Below, in pieces: positions 43,331 through 52,014 of a stretch of DNA of 64,000 nucleotides. Every line of letters begins with the position of its first letter. Positions within the stretch are counted from its first letter, which is position 1. The notes beneath the pieces were generated by a model. That model searched no databases and was not told the DNA's origin. It saw only the letters and a program-made list of their open reading frames with translations. This DNA is from JBMOKT01 sp049323895 (GTDB lineage: Bacteria > Bacillota > Peptococcia > Peptococcales > BICA1-8): contig JBMOKT010000023.1 of the NCBI GenBank assembly GCA_049323895.1, positions 1 through 64,000 of the forward strand, given 5' to 3'. Both the position numbers and the translations under genes were made by a program.

Positions 43331-43507
43331 ACGCCTTAGCGTTTCAGTGGCTAGTGGCTAGTTGTTAGCGGCTAGAAAAAATTAATAAGTGCTAAGTTTT
43401 ACGTCGATGGTCTGTAACCAATCGCTAATCGCTAATACACATTCTCAATTATCAATTTTCAATTATTAATTATTAATTCTCCATTCTCAATTATCAATTT
43501 TCCATTT
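43331..43507. repeat. Intergenic word-repeat tract
   Basis: Repeats of GTGGCTAGTGGCTAGTTG, ATCGCTAATCGCTAAT and ATTCTCAATTATCAATTTTC. The last unit occurs twice (about 43440 and 43485). Not coding; similar words are found at 26716-26750 and 40905-40940. Confidence 0.75.
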
Positions 43508-43546
43508 AAAAAATGAGCATTGCCTTAAGCGATGCTCATTTTTTAA
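43508..43546 (-). terminator. Terminator of the nitrilase-family gene
   Basis: AAAAAATGAGCAT...ATGCTCATTTTTT; stem of 13 bp overlapping the last codons of the gene, with T-run on the minus strand. Confidence 0.8.
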
Positions 43547-44369
43547 AGATATCTTTATAAAGTTCAGGTCTTCGGTATTCAAGATAATAGCTGTTGCGCA
43601 TAGTTGTTCTTTCTTCATACCTGATTTTATTTATTTGCTCCTGTGGCAAATCTACTATTAATAAACCTTCCTGGTTATTAAAATCCTCAGCAAGCACCTG
43701 ACCCTTGGGACCAATAACCAGCGCACCTCCGCCAAATTCAGAGCCTATTGCGTTTTCACCTACGAGGTTGCAGGCAGCCACAAAAAGGGCATTATCATAG
43801 GCCCGGGCAGTCATGTACCGAAGCCATATTTCCCTCCTGTCTCCTACTATGGAAGGTGAGGCATGGGGCGCAAAAATAATTTCCGCCCCTTTCAAGGAAT
43901 AAATGGTGGATAACTCCGGAAAATGGAGATCCCAGCAGATTTGCAGGGAAAATTTGGCTTTACTGCACTGAAAGGTTGGCAGCTCATTGCCGGGCTGAAA
44001 ATAAGGCGCTTCACTTTGACCCAAATGGGTCTTTCTGTATTTTTCCTGTGTGCCGTCAGGAAAACAAACCAACTGAGTTATGTATGGTTTTATACCGTCT
44101 TGTGACTTTTCTATAAAACCTGCCAAGATAATAATTCCATACTGTTTGGCTGTAGATGTCAAAAAATCCGAACTCGGACCTGGGACCGATTCAGCCAGTT
44201 CATATGCTGATTCTCTAGTATAACCCTGGACAGCCAGTTCTGGAAAACATATAATATCAACATTCTTTGTATAGGCCTGTTCAGCAAAGCCTTTTATCTT
44301 TTTAAGATTGCTTTCTGTTGCTCCAACCACAGACTGCATCTGAACTAAAGCTATTCGAAGATTCTCCAA
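43536..44369 (-). CDS. Carbon-nitrogen hydrolase (nitrilase superfamily)
   Basis: About 277 residues. The Glu-Lys-Cys catalytic triad is visible: FPELAVQGY (Glu), KYRKTHLG (Lys) and LQICWDLHFPE (Cys). Likely an amidase or omega-amidase acting on a small amide or N-carbamoyl compound. TTG at 44369 with GGGGGG five to six bases upstream gives MENLRIALVQM, a typical N-terminus; the nine extra residues of the longer reading are unlikely. Confidence 0.9.
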   Translation of the reverse strand: MENLRIALVQMQSVVGATESNLKKIKGFAEQAYTKNVDIICFPELAVQGYTRESAYELAESVPGPSSDFLTSTAKQYGIIILAGFIEKSQDGIKPYITQLVCFPDGTQEKYRKTHLGQSEAPYFQPGNELPTFQCSKAKFSLQICWDLHFPELSTIYSLKGAEIIFAPHASPSIVGDRREIWLRYMTARAYDNALFVAACNLVGENAIGSEFGGGALVIGPKGQVLAEDFNNQEGLLIVDLPQEQINKIRYEERTTMRNSYYLEYRRPELYKDIFKK

Positions 44370-44480
44370 AATGTCCCCCCCAAAATGCATTAACACTTCA
44401 CTTTTAGTTTAAACACTTATTATTTTCTCTACTCTCAAACTATCACACTATCGCACTTTTCCACTCTTCCCACTCTCTTA

Positions 44481-45059
44481 CTATCTCAGTATTAAGTCTT
44501 TCAATGCCCGCTTTGGTACATGGTGCACCTGCTGCTCATCTCTCCAGTATTTAATATCCCCATCTGTACCTACTTCATCAATTACCACCTGTTCTTTAGG
44601 TTTACCTATTGCCAGGACCAGTAGAATGTCAAACTTTTCTTCTGAAAGTCCCATAACCTCTAACAATTCTTTTTTCCTTAACATTCCTATCATGCAGCCC
44701 CCTAACCCCTTTTCTGCAGCACCTAGAAGCATGGTTTGGGCTGCAATGCCAAAATCAGTGCGGGGAGGCATCATACCTATTTCTTTATCCTCTAAAATAA
44801 TAATATATCCTGTCGGCCTCTCTCCCTCTTCGGGACCAGGCCATTCCTTTAGATAACCTGCCCAGAAAGTATGGGGAAAAATTTTGGCATTTGTTTCAGG
44901 ATCGGAAGAAATAAAAAATTTTAATGGCTGCTTATTTCCTCCCGTAGGGGAAAATCTTGCTAGCTCAACTAATTCTTCCAATGTTTCCCTGGATATCTGA
45001 TAATCCTGATAAAACCTGCGGTAGCTGCGGTTCTTTCTCACCAGTTCCTGCAATGACAT
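44481..45059 (-). CDS. Nitroreductase-family flavoprotein
   Basis: A 192-residue FMN protein. FMN-phosphate contact RKNRSYRRF at the N-terminus, FSPTGGNKQPLKF, and the C-terminal GGCMIG and LALGKPKE-like segment (VLAIGKPKEQVV). Reduces nitro compounds, quinones or flavins with NAD(P)H; substrate unknown. ATG with GGAGGT upstream. Confidence 0.92.
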   Translation of the reverse strand: MSLQELVRKNRSYRRFYQDYQISRETLEELVELARFSPTGGNKQPLKFFISSDPETNAKIFPHTFWAGYLKEWPGPEEGERPTGYIIILEDKEIGMMPPRTDFGIAAQTMLLGAAEKGLGGCMIGMLRKKELLEVMGLSEEKFDILLVLAIGKPKEQVVIDEVGTDGDIKYWRDEQQVHHVPKRALKDLILR

Positions 45060-45219
45060 TTGACCTACCTCCTATAAATCTTGTTTAACAAAAAATTCTA
45101 CATTCTAGTATTATTTCCTGCAAAAACCATAACAAATCATTATATCTCTAAGTTACAATATTTTGCCTTTATGGGGAATAGCTAGTATTATATAATTAAA
45201 CAAAATGCGGAGGTGTATT

Positions 45220-46998
45220 ATGGAAACAAAGGAAATGAAATACACTTGGGATTTAAGCCATATGTATCAAAGTGCTGAACAGTGGCGCAAAGATTTGGCA
45301 GCTGCCAAATCCTTAGCCGAAAAAATTATAGAACTTAAAGGTTCTTTAACTGTTTCAGCGGAAAACCTTTTAACAGCCTTACAGCTTCATGATGAATTAT
45401 CCATTAAGATTACCGGGATTTATGTTTATGCTAAAATGTACTTTGACCAAGATATGGGTCATAAGGAAGCAAAAGAACTTTATGAACTTGCTGATGCTTT
45501 AAACAGTAAAATAAATGACCAACTGGCCTTTCTGGAACCGGAACTGTTGGAGATGGATGAAAACACATTTAATAAATACTCCTCCCTTGAACCTAAATTG
45601 CTGGTATACAACCATATGTTTGAAAAGTTATTCCAAAAGAAAGAGCATATTTTTTCAACAGAAATAGAAGAGATTCTAGCAAAGATGAATTCCTTGGGAG
45701 GTTCTTTTGAAAAAATCTATGATGACATGACCGTTAATGATGTAGAATATCCAGAAGTAGAAGATACTGAGGGAAACAAGGTGGTTGCCAACAACGCCAA
45801 TTATTATAAAGCCCTAATAAGTCAGGACAGACCTTTTAGAAAAAAATACTTTAAGGCCCTTTTAGGTACATATGGTAAATACATCAATTCTATTACCTCC
45901 TCTTATTACGGCTCTGTTAAACATGATGTTTTTTTAGCTAAAAGCAGAAAATATTCCTCGGCAAGGCAAATGGCACTTAGTGAGAACTACATACCGGCAG
46001 AAGTATATGATAACCTTATCTCAACTGTTAGAAGCAATACCAAAGTACTTCATGAGTATTTTGACTTTCGTAAAAAAATTTTAAACCTGGATGGAATCCA
46101 TTTTTATGACCTATTTGTGCCCCTTGTTAAGGATATAGATAAGACTTATACCTATGAGGAAGCACAAGATTTAGTGCTTAAAGCTACTTCTGTTTTGGGG
46201 AAGGACTATACAGCAGTCCTGGAAGAAGCCTTTGCAAACCGCTGGATTGATGTTTTCCCTGGCAAAAACAAAGCCTCCGGCGCTTACGCCATCGAAGCAT
46301 ACGGTCACCACCCCTTCTCTCTCCTTAATTTCACTGGAACCCTAGGTGATGTTTTCACCTTAGCCCATGAATTAGGACATGTTATGCACAGCTACTATAG
46401 TTCAAAGAATCAGCCGTATGTAAATTCAGATTATACCATCTTTACAGCAGAAGTTGCCTCCACCGTTAATGAACAGCTGTTATTCAATTATCTGTTTAAT
46501 ACCACCTCTTCTCAGGAGCAAAAAGCTTTATTACTGAGCAACCATTTGGATAATATCCGTTCTACCCTGTATAGGCAAACCTTATTTGCTGACTTTGAGA
46601 GCAAAACCCATCAAATGGTAGAAAATGAGCAGCCCCTGCTGCCTGATGTTTTGGGCAGTCTGCATAAAGAATTATATAAAATCTACCACGGTGAAAATTT
46701 CATTATTGATGAAGAGTTGAGCTATGAATGGGCACGAATACCCCACTTTTATAGGGCATTTTATGTGTACCAATACGCTACAGGTATATCAGCAGCCTTA
46801 AGTATTTCTAAAAAAATCCTTGAGGGCGGAGAAACCGCTGTGAATAATTACCGGAAATTCCTTACTAAAGGAGGATCAGATTACTCTATAGAATTATTAA
46901 AAATTGCCGGAGTTGATATGGCTACTCCGGAACCAATTATTGATGCCTTAGAAAACTTTAGAGAAACCTTGGACCAACTGAAAAAAATACTTTCATAA
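45220..46998 (+). CDS. pepF: Oligoendopeptidase F
   Basis: A 592-residue M3B zinc peptidase. Zinc motif LAHELGHVMHSYY (HEXXH) with the downstream Glu in FTAEVASTVNE. Cytoplasmic enzyme cutting peptides of about 7-17 residues. ATG at 45220 has GCGGAGG upstream; the longer reading is unlikely. Length is normal for PepF. Confidence 0.95.
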   Translation: METKEMKYTWDLSHMYQSAEQWRKDLAAAKSLAEKIIELKGSLTVSAENLLTALQLHDELSIKITGIYVYAKMYFDQDMGHKEAKELYELADALNSKINDQLAFLEPELLEMDENTFNKYSSLEPKLLVYNHMFEKLFQKKEHIFSTEIEEILAKMNSLGGSFEKIYDDMTVNDVEYPEVEDTEGNKVVANNANYYKALISQDRPFRKKYFKALLGTYGKYINSITSSYYGSVKHDVFLAKSRKYSSARQMALSENYIPAEVYDNLISTVRSNTKVLHEYFDFRKKILNLDGIHFYDLFVPLVKDIDKTYTYEEAQDLVLKATSVLGKDYTAVLEEAFANRWIDVFPGKNKASGAYAIEAYGHHPFSLLNFTGTLGDVFTLAHELGHVMHSYYSSKNQPYVNSDYTIFTAEVASTVNEQLLFNYLFNTTSSQEQKALLLSNHLDNIRSTLYRQTLFADFESKTHQMVENEQPLLPDVLGSLHKELYKIYHGENFIIDEELSYEWARIPHFYRAFYVYQYATGISAALSISKKILEGGETAVNNYRKFLTKGGSDYSIELLKIAGVDMATPEPIIDALENFRETLDQLKKILS

Positions 46999-47071
46999 AT
47001 ATTAACCTTGAAAATTTGGGACAGAATCTTAACCTGACTGACTCAAAATAATTTTAAAGAAGGTAATAATT

Positions 47072-47494
47072 ATGTTTCTTTGTCTGGATCCAGGAAGCAA
47101 GTATTTGGGATATACCCTTATTAATGACTTTCAAATAGTTAAAAGAGGGGTTATTCATACCTTAAAACAAGACCCTGTTTTTGAATTAAGCGGGCTTTTG
47201 AATGAATATCCAAGGATTAGTACTGTCTTAATTGAAAAAGGAGAAAATGATTTAAGAAGCTATGAGGCTATGCTGCTGGAAACCTTTAGACAAAAAAATT
47301 TAATGCTTCTTTTATTTAACGCAAAAGAGGTGAGAAAAAAACTAAGGCTGGAACGCCATCCTTCCAGCTTAGGAATTGTCGCTAAAAAAGAAATAGTTAG
47401 CAAATTTTTTCCTTCATTTTCTTTGACAGACGCGGCAATTCATGAACTGGATAGTATACTTCTTTATATTTATTTTCATAAGGTTAGCGGCTAG
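47072..47494 (+). CDS. Small RuvC-like/RNase H-fold protein
   Basis: A 140-residue protein, not a recognised named family. RNase H-like acidic residues in the right order: Asp6 in CLDPGSKYLGY, Glu55 in VLIEKG, and Asp120 and Asp127 in TDAAIHELDSILL. This resembles RuvC/YqgF-type resolvases but is shorter than RuvC (about 160-175). It follows pepF by 73 bp with AGAAGGT ribosome-binding site. Could be a structure-specific nuclease; no partner gene is nearby. Confidence 0.65.
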   Translation: MFLCLDPGSKYLGYTLINDFQIVKRGVIHTLKQDPVFELSGLLNEYPRISTVLIEKGENDLRSYEAMLLETFRQKNLMLLLFNAKEVRKKLRLERHPSSLGIVAKKEIVSKFFPSFSLTDAAIHELDSILLYIYFHKVSG

Positions 47495-47514
47495 CCTTAG
47501 CTTTAGCCAAATAT

Positions 47515-47544
47515 AAAAAACGGCATTTGAAATGCCGTTTTTAT
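47515..47544. terminator. Bidirectional terminator
   Basis: AAAAAACGGCATTT-GAAATGCCGTTTTT between convergent genes; serves both the RuvC-like gene and the 90-residue gene. Confidence 0.85.
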
Positions 47545-47813
47545 ATTTCGGGCGATTCCTCATATGTGGAATGTTGGGAATTGTACTGGTTTACCTGCTG
47601 GTATTTATTGAGGACTTCCTCTTTCCCGGAGAGTTTGGCTGTTTGGTCTCGAATGACGGCAATATGTTTCTCTTCAGCTTTAGCTAAGTCTGCATACAGG
47701 GCCGCCATCTCTTCATTTTTACTGTCTTGTGCCTCTCTCATATATCTAATGTATTGAATCAGCGCCTGTTCCTTCTGATGCATTGTTTCCTGCAAATGAC
47801 TTAGTGTATGCAC
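47541..47813 (-). CDS. Small all-helical protein, unrecognised
   Basis: A 90-residue protein predicted to form two long helices (HLQETMHQKEQALIQYIRYMREA and NEEMAALYADLAKAEEKHIAVI). The Glu/His spacing EEKHI recalls half of a ferritin-like bundle or coat-associated helical proteins, but this is weak. GTG/ATG start region has AAGGAGG upstream. The disordered, Gln/Ser/Tyr-rich tail is reminiscent of spore proteins. Confidence 0.6.
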   Translation of the reverse strand: MHTLSHLQETMHQKEQALIQYIRYMREAQDSKNEEMAALYADLAKAEEKHIAVIRDQTAKLSGKEEVLNKYQQVNQYNSQHSTYEESPEI

Positions 47814-47878
47814 TATTTCATACCTCCTTTTTGGATAGTATTATCCTTAAAGGAAAAGAATATTGACAAAGTGAACAA

Positions 47879-49633
47879 CTATTTTTGAAAATAATTTTTC
47901 CATTTTTTATCCACCAGTCGCACAATGTCTTCCCTAGGCTCAAGCTCCTTGGGATAGTGAGGTTTCATACGGGCATCGATAATGATAGGTCCTTGATAAA
48001 GGATTTTATTTTGTTTTATTTCTCTCTGGGCATAAATATCCAAAGCAGGATCAAAGCGGGTAAATACTGTCCAGAGAAATTCGGTTTGATTATTGATTTT
48101 ATCTGCATCATCCACCAAGATGACAAGTGGCCACTCCTGAAGTTTTTCCCCTGCTTGGATAAGGCTTTCTGCCAGCCCCGGATTAGCACTGAAAGTTTCT
48201 CCAGAAACAAGTAAACAGCCGCCGCAAAAAACCTTGACTTTATTTATTTTGTTAAGTTTATGCCCTGGGTAAACCCTTGGCAGTTCCCGGATCGATTCCC
48301 CAATACCGGTAATTATTGCCTTGCTCCCTTTATTGAATTTCCTGCCGGTATAATCAAGGGTATCCATAGATGTGTCATTAATTATTAATAAATCCCGTTC
48401 GGGGTTAAATCGTTTTAATATCTCTTCCAAAGTCATTCTAAAATCAGGAAGATTTACCTCAGCATTTGTCAGCAAGAGGATTTTGGTCAATGTCAGCTGA
48501 CCTTCACCAAGAATCCTAAAACCATGGGCAAGGGCTTCCCGGTAATAACTCTCCCTAACAACGGCCGCTGCCAGAGAATGGAATCCTGTTTCGGCATAGG
48601 TCCACAGTTCCTTAACTCCAGGCATGACAACTGGGAAGATAGGAGACAATAAACTTTGCAGATACTCACCGATATAGTAGTCTTCCTGCCTGGGCTTACC
48701 TACAACAGTTGCTGGATAAATAGCATCCTTTCTATGGAAGATCTTTTTAATGTTAAATACGGGAAATTCATGTTCTAAAGAATAGTAACCATAATGATCT
48801 CCGAAAGGTCCCTCCATTTTACGTACTTTAGGCGGCACCTCCCCACAAAGGGCAAACTCTGCACGGGCGATTAAAGAATGGGCATTATCCCCAACTTTAA
48901 CAGTTTCCAGCTTTTCCCCCATCAAAAAGGAGGTGAAAACCAATTCGGGCAACACCTCTGGTAAAGGGGCGATAGCTGAAAGAATTAGCGCCGGCGGACC
49001 ACCCAAAAATACCGTTACCGCTAAAGGGCGGTTCAGCTTCTCCGCTTCATGGTAGTGGAACCCTCCCCCTTTATGAATCTGCCAATGCATACCGGTTTGA
49101 CTTTTCCCGAAAACCTGCATTCTGTACATGCCTAGGTTATGCTCATGCTTAGAAGGATGCTCTGTATAAATTAAAGGAAGTGTGAAAAAAGGTCCTCCAT
49201 CCTCCTGCCATCCCGTTAGAACAGGTAATTGATGCAAATCGGCAGTGGACTGTTCTTCAATTATGGGTGCCTTAGAGGATCTAACATTACTGACCCCTAT
49301 CTTAGTAAGGTCAAAAAGCATATTACGCTCCTGCCACAAAGCTGACACTTTGGGAGGCAGCAGCTTATCCAGAGCTTGAACTAGGTTTCTTACCAGCAGC
49401 TCCGGCTTGGGACCAACAGCTAAGTCAATTCTTCTCTTAGTGCCAAAAAGATTGCTGACAACAGGAAATTTGCTGCCCTTTACTTTAGTAAATAGCAGCG
49501 CCGACCCTCCTTGCTCAATTACCCTGCGGTGTATTTCAGCAAGTTCTAAGTAAGGATCAACCTCAGTATCTATTTCAACAATTTCCTTTTCTTTGTATAA
49601 AGCTGAAATAAAGCTTCGCAAATCTTTATGCAT
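47879..49633 (-). CDS. UbiD-family prenylated-FMN-dependent decarboxylase
   Basis: A 584-residue enzyme of the UbiD family. Recognisable are the active-site segments MYRMQVFGKSQTGMHWQIHKGGG (R...), EGPFGDHYGYYS with the E-x-P-F-G motif (GPFGDH), and YPATVVGKPRQEDYYIGE. These enzymes add or remove carboxyl groups on aromatic or alpha,beta-unsaturated acids. The length is nearer the menaquinone-type (MqnL-like) and anaerobic aromatic decarboxylases. An LpdD-like chaperone gene is directly upstream. Confidence 0.9.
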   Translation of the reverse strand: MHKDLRSFISALYKEKEIVEIDTEVDPYLELAEIHRRVIEQGGSALLFTKVKGSKFPVVSNLFGTKRRIDLAVGPKPELLVRNLVQALDKLLPPKVSALWQERNMLFDLTKIGVSNVRSSKAPIIEEQSTADLHQLPVLTGWQEDGGPFFTLPLIYTEHPSKHEHNLGMYRMQVFGKSQTGMHWQIHKGGGFHYHEAEKLNRPLAVTVFLGGPPALILSAIAPLPEVLPELVFTSFLMGEKLETVKVGDNAHSLIARAEFALCGEVPPKVRKMEGPFGDHYGYYSLEHEFPVFNIKKIFHRKDAIYPATVVGKPRQEDYYIGEYLQSLLSPIFPVVMPGVKELWTYAETGFHSLAAAVVRESYYREALAHGFRILGEGQLTLTKILLLTNAEVNLPDFRMTLEEILKRFNPERDLLIINDTSMDTLDYTGRKFNKGSKAIITGIGESIRELPRVYPGHKLNKINKVKVFCGGCLLVSGETFSANPGLAESLIQAGEKLQEWPLVILVDDADKINNQTEFLWTVFTRFDPALDIYAQREIKQNKILYQGPIIIDARMKPHYPKELEPREDIVRLVDKKWKNYFQK

Positions 49634-49654
49634 AAATATTCACTCCAATCAGTC

Positions 49655-50017
49655 TTATGTATTCCTGATCAAGGCTATTTGGGAAGCCAATGCTTCCGTT
49701 GCTCCGAGGCAATTATTCAACAAGATTTCTATTTCCTCCTTTGATGCATTTGCAATATGTATTCCCCCTGTAACTACTACCTTTTCACCAAGATTCTTAC
49801 ATAGATATTCTGCCATAGGCTTAAAAGCAATGGCATCCTTGTGATGGGGGACAGAAATTTCCAGAGTATGCTCTAAACCAGGAACAGCCATAACAGCGGC
49901 ACCAACATGGGGTTTTTCCCCTCCAACCGCTGTAACAATCAACCCATCAAGGGTGAAAAAGCTCTTCAATAAAATCCTATACCTTCCTTCGCCATAGAAA
50001 ACCTGAATATCATCCAC
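49655..50017 (-). CDS. LpdD-like prenylated-flavin chaperone
   Basis: A 120-residue protein with the family patterns VGGEKPHVGAAVMAVP and VVVTGGIHIANASKEEI. LpdD-type proteins accompany UbiD decarboxylases such as gallate decarboxylase LpdC and are thought to help load or handle prenylated FMN. It starts the two-gene unit with the UbiD-like gene 21 bp downstream. Confidence 0.8.
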   Translation of the reverse strand: MDDIQVFYGEGRYRILLKSFFTLDGLIVTAVGGEKPHVGAAVMAVPGLEHTLEISVPHHKDAIAFKPMAEYLCKNLGEKVVVTGGIHIANASKEEIEILLNNCLGATEALASQIALIRNT

Positions 50018-50071
50018 TTTAGTAACCCCTTAAATATTTTCTTTAAAATATTATCATACTTTGCTGTCAAG

Positions 50072-50100
50072 ATACAAAAAAACTTGCACTTAGGCAAGTC
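50072..50100 (-). terminator. Terminator of the cbiMNQO operon
   Basis: ACTTGC...GCAAGT stem (50082-50087 with 50094-50099) followed on the minus strand by seven T, directly after the cbiO stop. Confidence 0.8.
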
Positions 50101-50103
50101 AGG

Positions 50104-50946
50104 TCAATATTTATCCTTATTTATTAGTTGAAGAAGCTGTTCCCTGCTTTTAGGTTTTACATGTTCAGCGGGAACCTTGCCGTTTCCTAACAATTCATCG
50201 TAAATTTCTAAAACCAAAGGTTTTATTAAATTAGCCTTTTCTAAAATTTTTCCATCAGAAAAAACATCCTCAGGGTTTCCTTCTGCTATTAATTCTCCCG
50301 AATTTAAAACATAGATATAATCTGCCCAGGCATACACTTCATCGATATTATGGCTGGAAATAATGATAGTTGCCCCATTTTTATTAAGACCATCAAGTAA
50401 ATTCATTATTTGTCCCGTATAAAAAGGGTCCAGTCCGGCAGTTGGCTCATCAAGGATAATTATTTCCGGTTCCATAGCTAAGACACCGGCAATGGCAACC
50501 CGCTTTTTTTGCCCAAAACTCAAGGAATGGGTAGGTTTATCCTGCAAGTCGGAAATTCCGGTCATGGTCATTACTTCATCCAGTTTTGACCTGATTCTTT
50601 GCTCAGACCATCCTAAATTTAAGGGCCCAAAGGATATATCCTGATAAACACTGGAGGAAAACAATTGGTTATCTGGGTCTTGAAAAACGATGCCAATATT
50701 TTTTCTGATATTTTTTAAAGCAGATTTATGGTAGCTTATTTCTTCACCTTTAAAATAAACAGTACCTTTTTGCGGCCTGTGAACTCCATTAAAGTGCAAA
50801 AATAAAGTTGTCTTGCCGGCCCCGTTATTACCTACAACAGCCAGTTTTTTTCCCTGGGGAATTTTAATGGATAGACTATTAATGGCCTTGGTACCGTCTA
50901 AATAAGAAAATTCAATTTTATCTGTTTCAAGAATAAAGGGAACCAT
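50104..50946 (-). CDS. cbiO: Cobalt ECF transporter ATPase CbiO
   Basis: A 280-residue ABC ATPase with Walker A VGNNGAGKTT, signature SLSFGQKKRVAIAG, Walker B IIILDEPTAGLDP and switch His in ISSHNIDEV. Last gene of the cbiMNQO operon, 9 bp after cbiQ. Powers cobalt uptake with CbiMNQ for cobalamin synthesis. Confidence 0.95.
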   Translation of the reverse strand: MVPFILETDKIEFSYLDGTKAINSLSIKIPQGKKLAVVGNNGAGKTTLFLHFNGVHRPQKGTVYFKGEEISYHKSALKNIRKNIGIVFQDPDNQLFSSSVYQDISFGPLNLGWSEQRIRSKLDEVMTMTGISDLQDKPTHSLSFGQKKRVAIAGVLAMEPEIIILDEPTAGLDPFYTGQIMNLLDGLNKNGATIIISSHNIDEVYAWADYIYVLNSGELIAEGNPEDVFSDGKILEKANLIKPLVLEIYDELLGNGKVPAEHVKPKSREQLLQLINKDKY

Positions 50947-50955
50947 TTTAACCTC

Positions 50956-51717
50956 CTAAAAAAAAGACAGATAAACTAATATTATCTCAAGAAAAGCAAA
51001 CAGCAAATAGTTTTTGGTAAATGAGTAATTGGGATAAAGTACTTTAAGTTCCTTATCATAACCCCTGGAAAGCAGACTGGTAAAAAGTGCCTGAGATTTT
51101 AGAAATACTTTGCCCCAGAGATTAGCAAAGAGCATACCAAAGGAATAAATTGATTTTCGAAAACTGCTGTAGCCCCAGCGGGAAGACTGGGCTGTATAAA
51201 TATTAAAGGCAGTTTCAATAAAAACAAAAATAAACCTATAAATTAGAACCATTAGTTCAATTAACACATTAGGTATTCTCAGTGTCTGGAGAATGTATAT
51301 CAATTCCACCGTGGGCGTTGTAAGGGTTAAAAAGTAAAGACAGACCACGGAGCTAGAGGATCTTAGTGCGGTCGAGAATGCAGTTTGTATACTTCCTGCT
51401 GTAATCCCTAGATGATATTTACTTAATTTTAAAGAAAATAGCATGCCTGTACCTGTTTCGCTAAAACTAATTAAAATAGTCAGAATTCCCATGAACAAAA
51501 AGAAACAAGGAATTAATAGTAATTTTCCTATTACAAAAGCAGGAATTTGCGCCCGCCAAATAAGCAAACCTAGCATGAAAATGACAATCAAAATATTAAC
51601 TAGAGCTTCCTTTGTAGTTAGCCCTATCAGCATTGTCAAGATTGCAAAGGTAAACTTTTCCAATGGATGGGCATAACGCAATTTATTTGTATAAACAAAT
51701 TCATCCACATAGAGCAT
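50956..51717 (-). CDS. cbiQ: Cobalt ECF transporter transmembrane protein CbiQ
   Basis: A 253-residue membrane protein with the EcfT coupling motifs near residues 195-220 (SRWGYSSF, SLLSRGYDKE) and about five membrane segments. It connects CbiO to CbiMN. Adjacent to cbiN (2 bp) and cbiO (9 bp). Confidence 0.93.
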   Translation of the reverse strand: MLYVDEFVYTNKLRYAHPLEKFTFAILTMLIGLTTKEALVNILIVIFMLGLLIWRAQIPAFVIGKLLLIPCFFLFMGILTILISFSETGTGMLFSLKLSKYHLGITAGSIQTAFSTALRSSSSVVCLYFLTLTTPTVELIYILQTLRIPNVLIELMVLIYRFIFVFIETAFNIYTAQSSRWGYSSFRKSIYSFGMLFANLWGKVFLKSQALFTSLLSRGYDKELKVLYPNYSFTKNYLLFAFLEIILVYLSFF

Positions 51718-51719
51718 TA

Positions 51720-52010
51720 TTAATCACTTCTTTTCTTTCCTCTTTTATAGCCGAAGTAATAACCCAAAAAACCCGCTCCCAAGGCAGCCTGAACTGCAAA
51801 CAAAAAGCTTTCCGTTTCAGACCCAGGAGGATGCCAGATTCTTTCAAACCAAGGTTTATAGCTTGGGGTTATTTCCTTAATCATATCTAGGGCAAGACTA
51901 TCAGCCCCCGTAAATTCACTGTTATCTATTAAAATCAAGGGGCTAAGAGAGATGATAGCAGCAAGTATTAAAAGGGCTATAGTTTTTACTCGAAAACTCA
52001 AAAATACCAC
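51720..52010 (-). CDS. cbiN: Cobalt transporter subunit CbiN
   Basis: A 96-residue protein with two membrane segments (LLILAAIISLSPLIL and FAVQAALGAGFLGYYFGY) and the outer loop EFTGADSLALDMIKEITPSYKPWFE typical of CbiN. It sits between cbiM and cbiQ as in known operons. Confidence 0.92.
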   Translation of the reverse strand: MVFLSFRVKTIALLILAAIISLSPLILIDNSEFTGADSLALDMIKEITPSYKPWFERIWHPPGSETESFLFAVQAALGAGFLGYYFGYKRGKKRSD

Positions 52011-52014
52011 TCCC

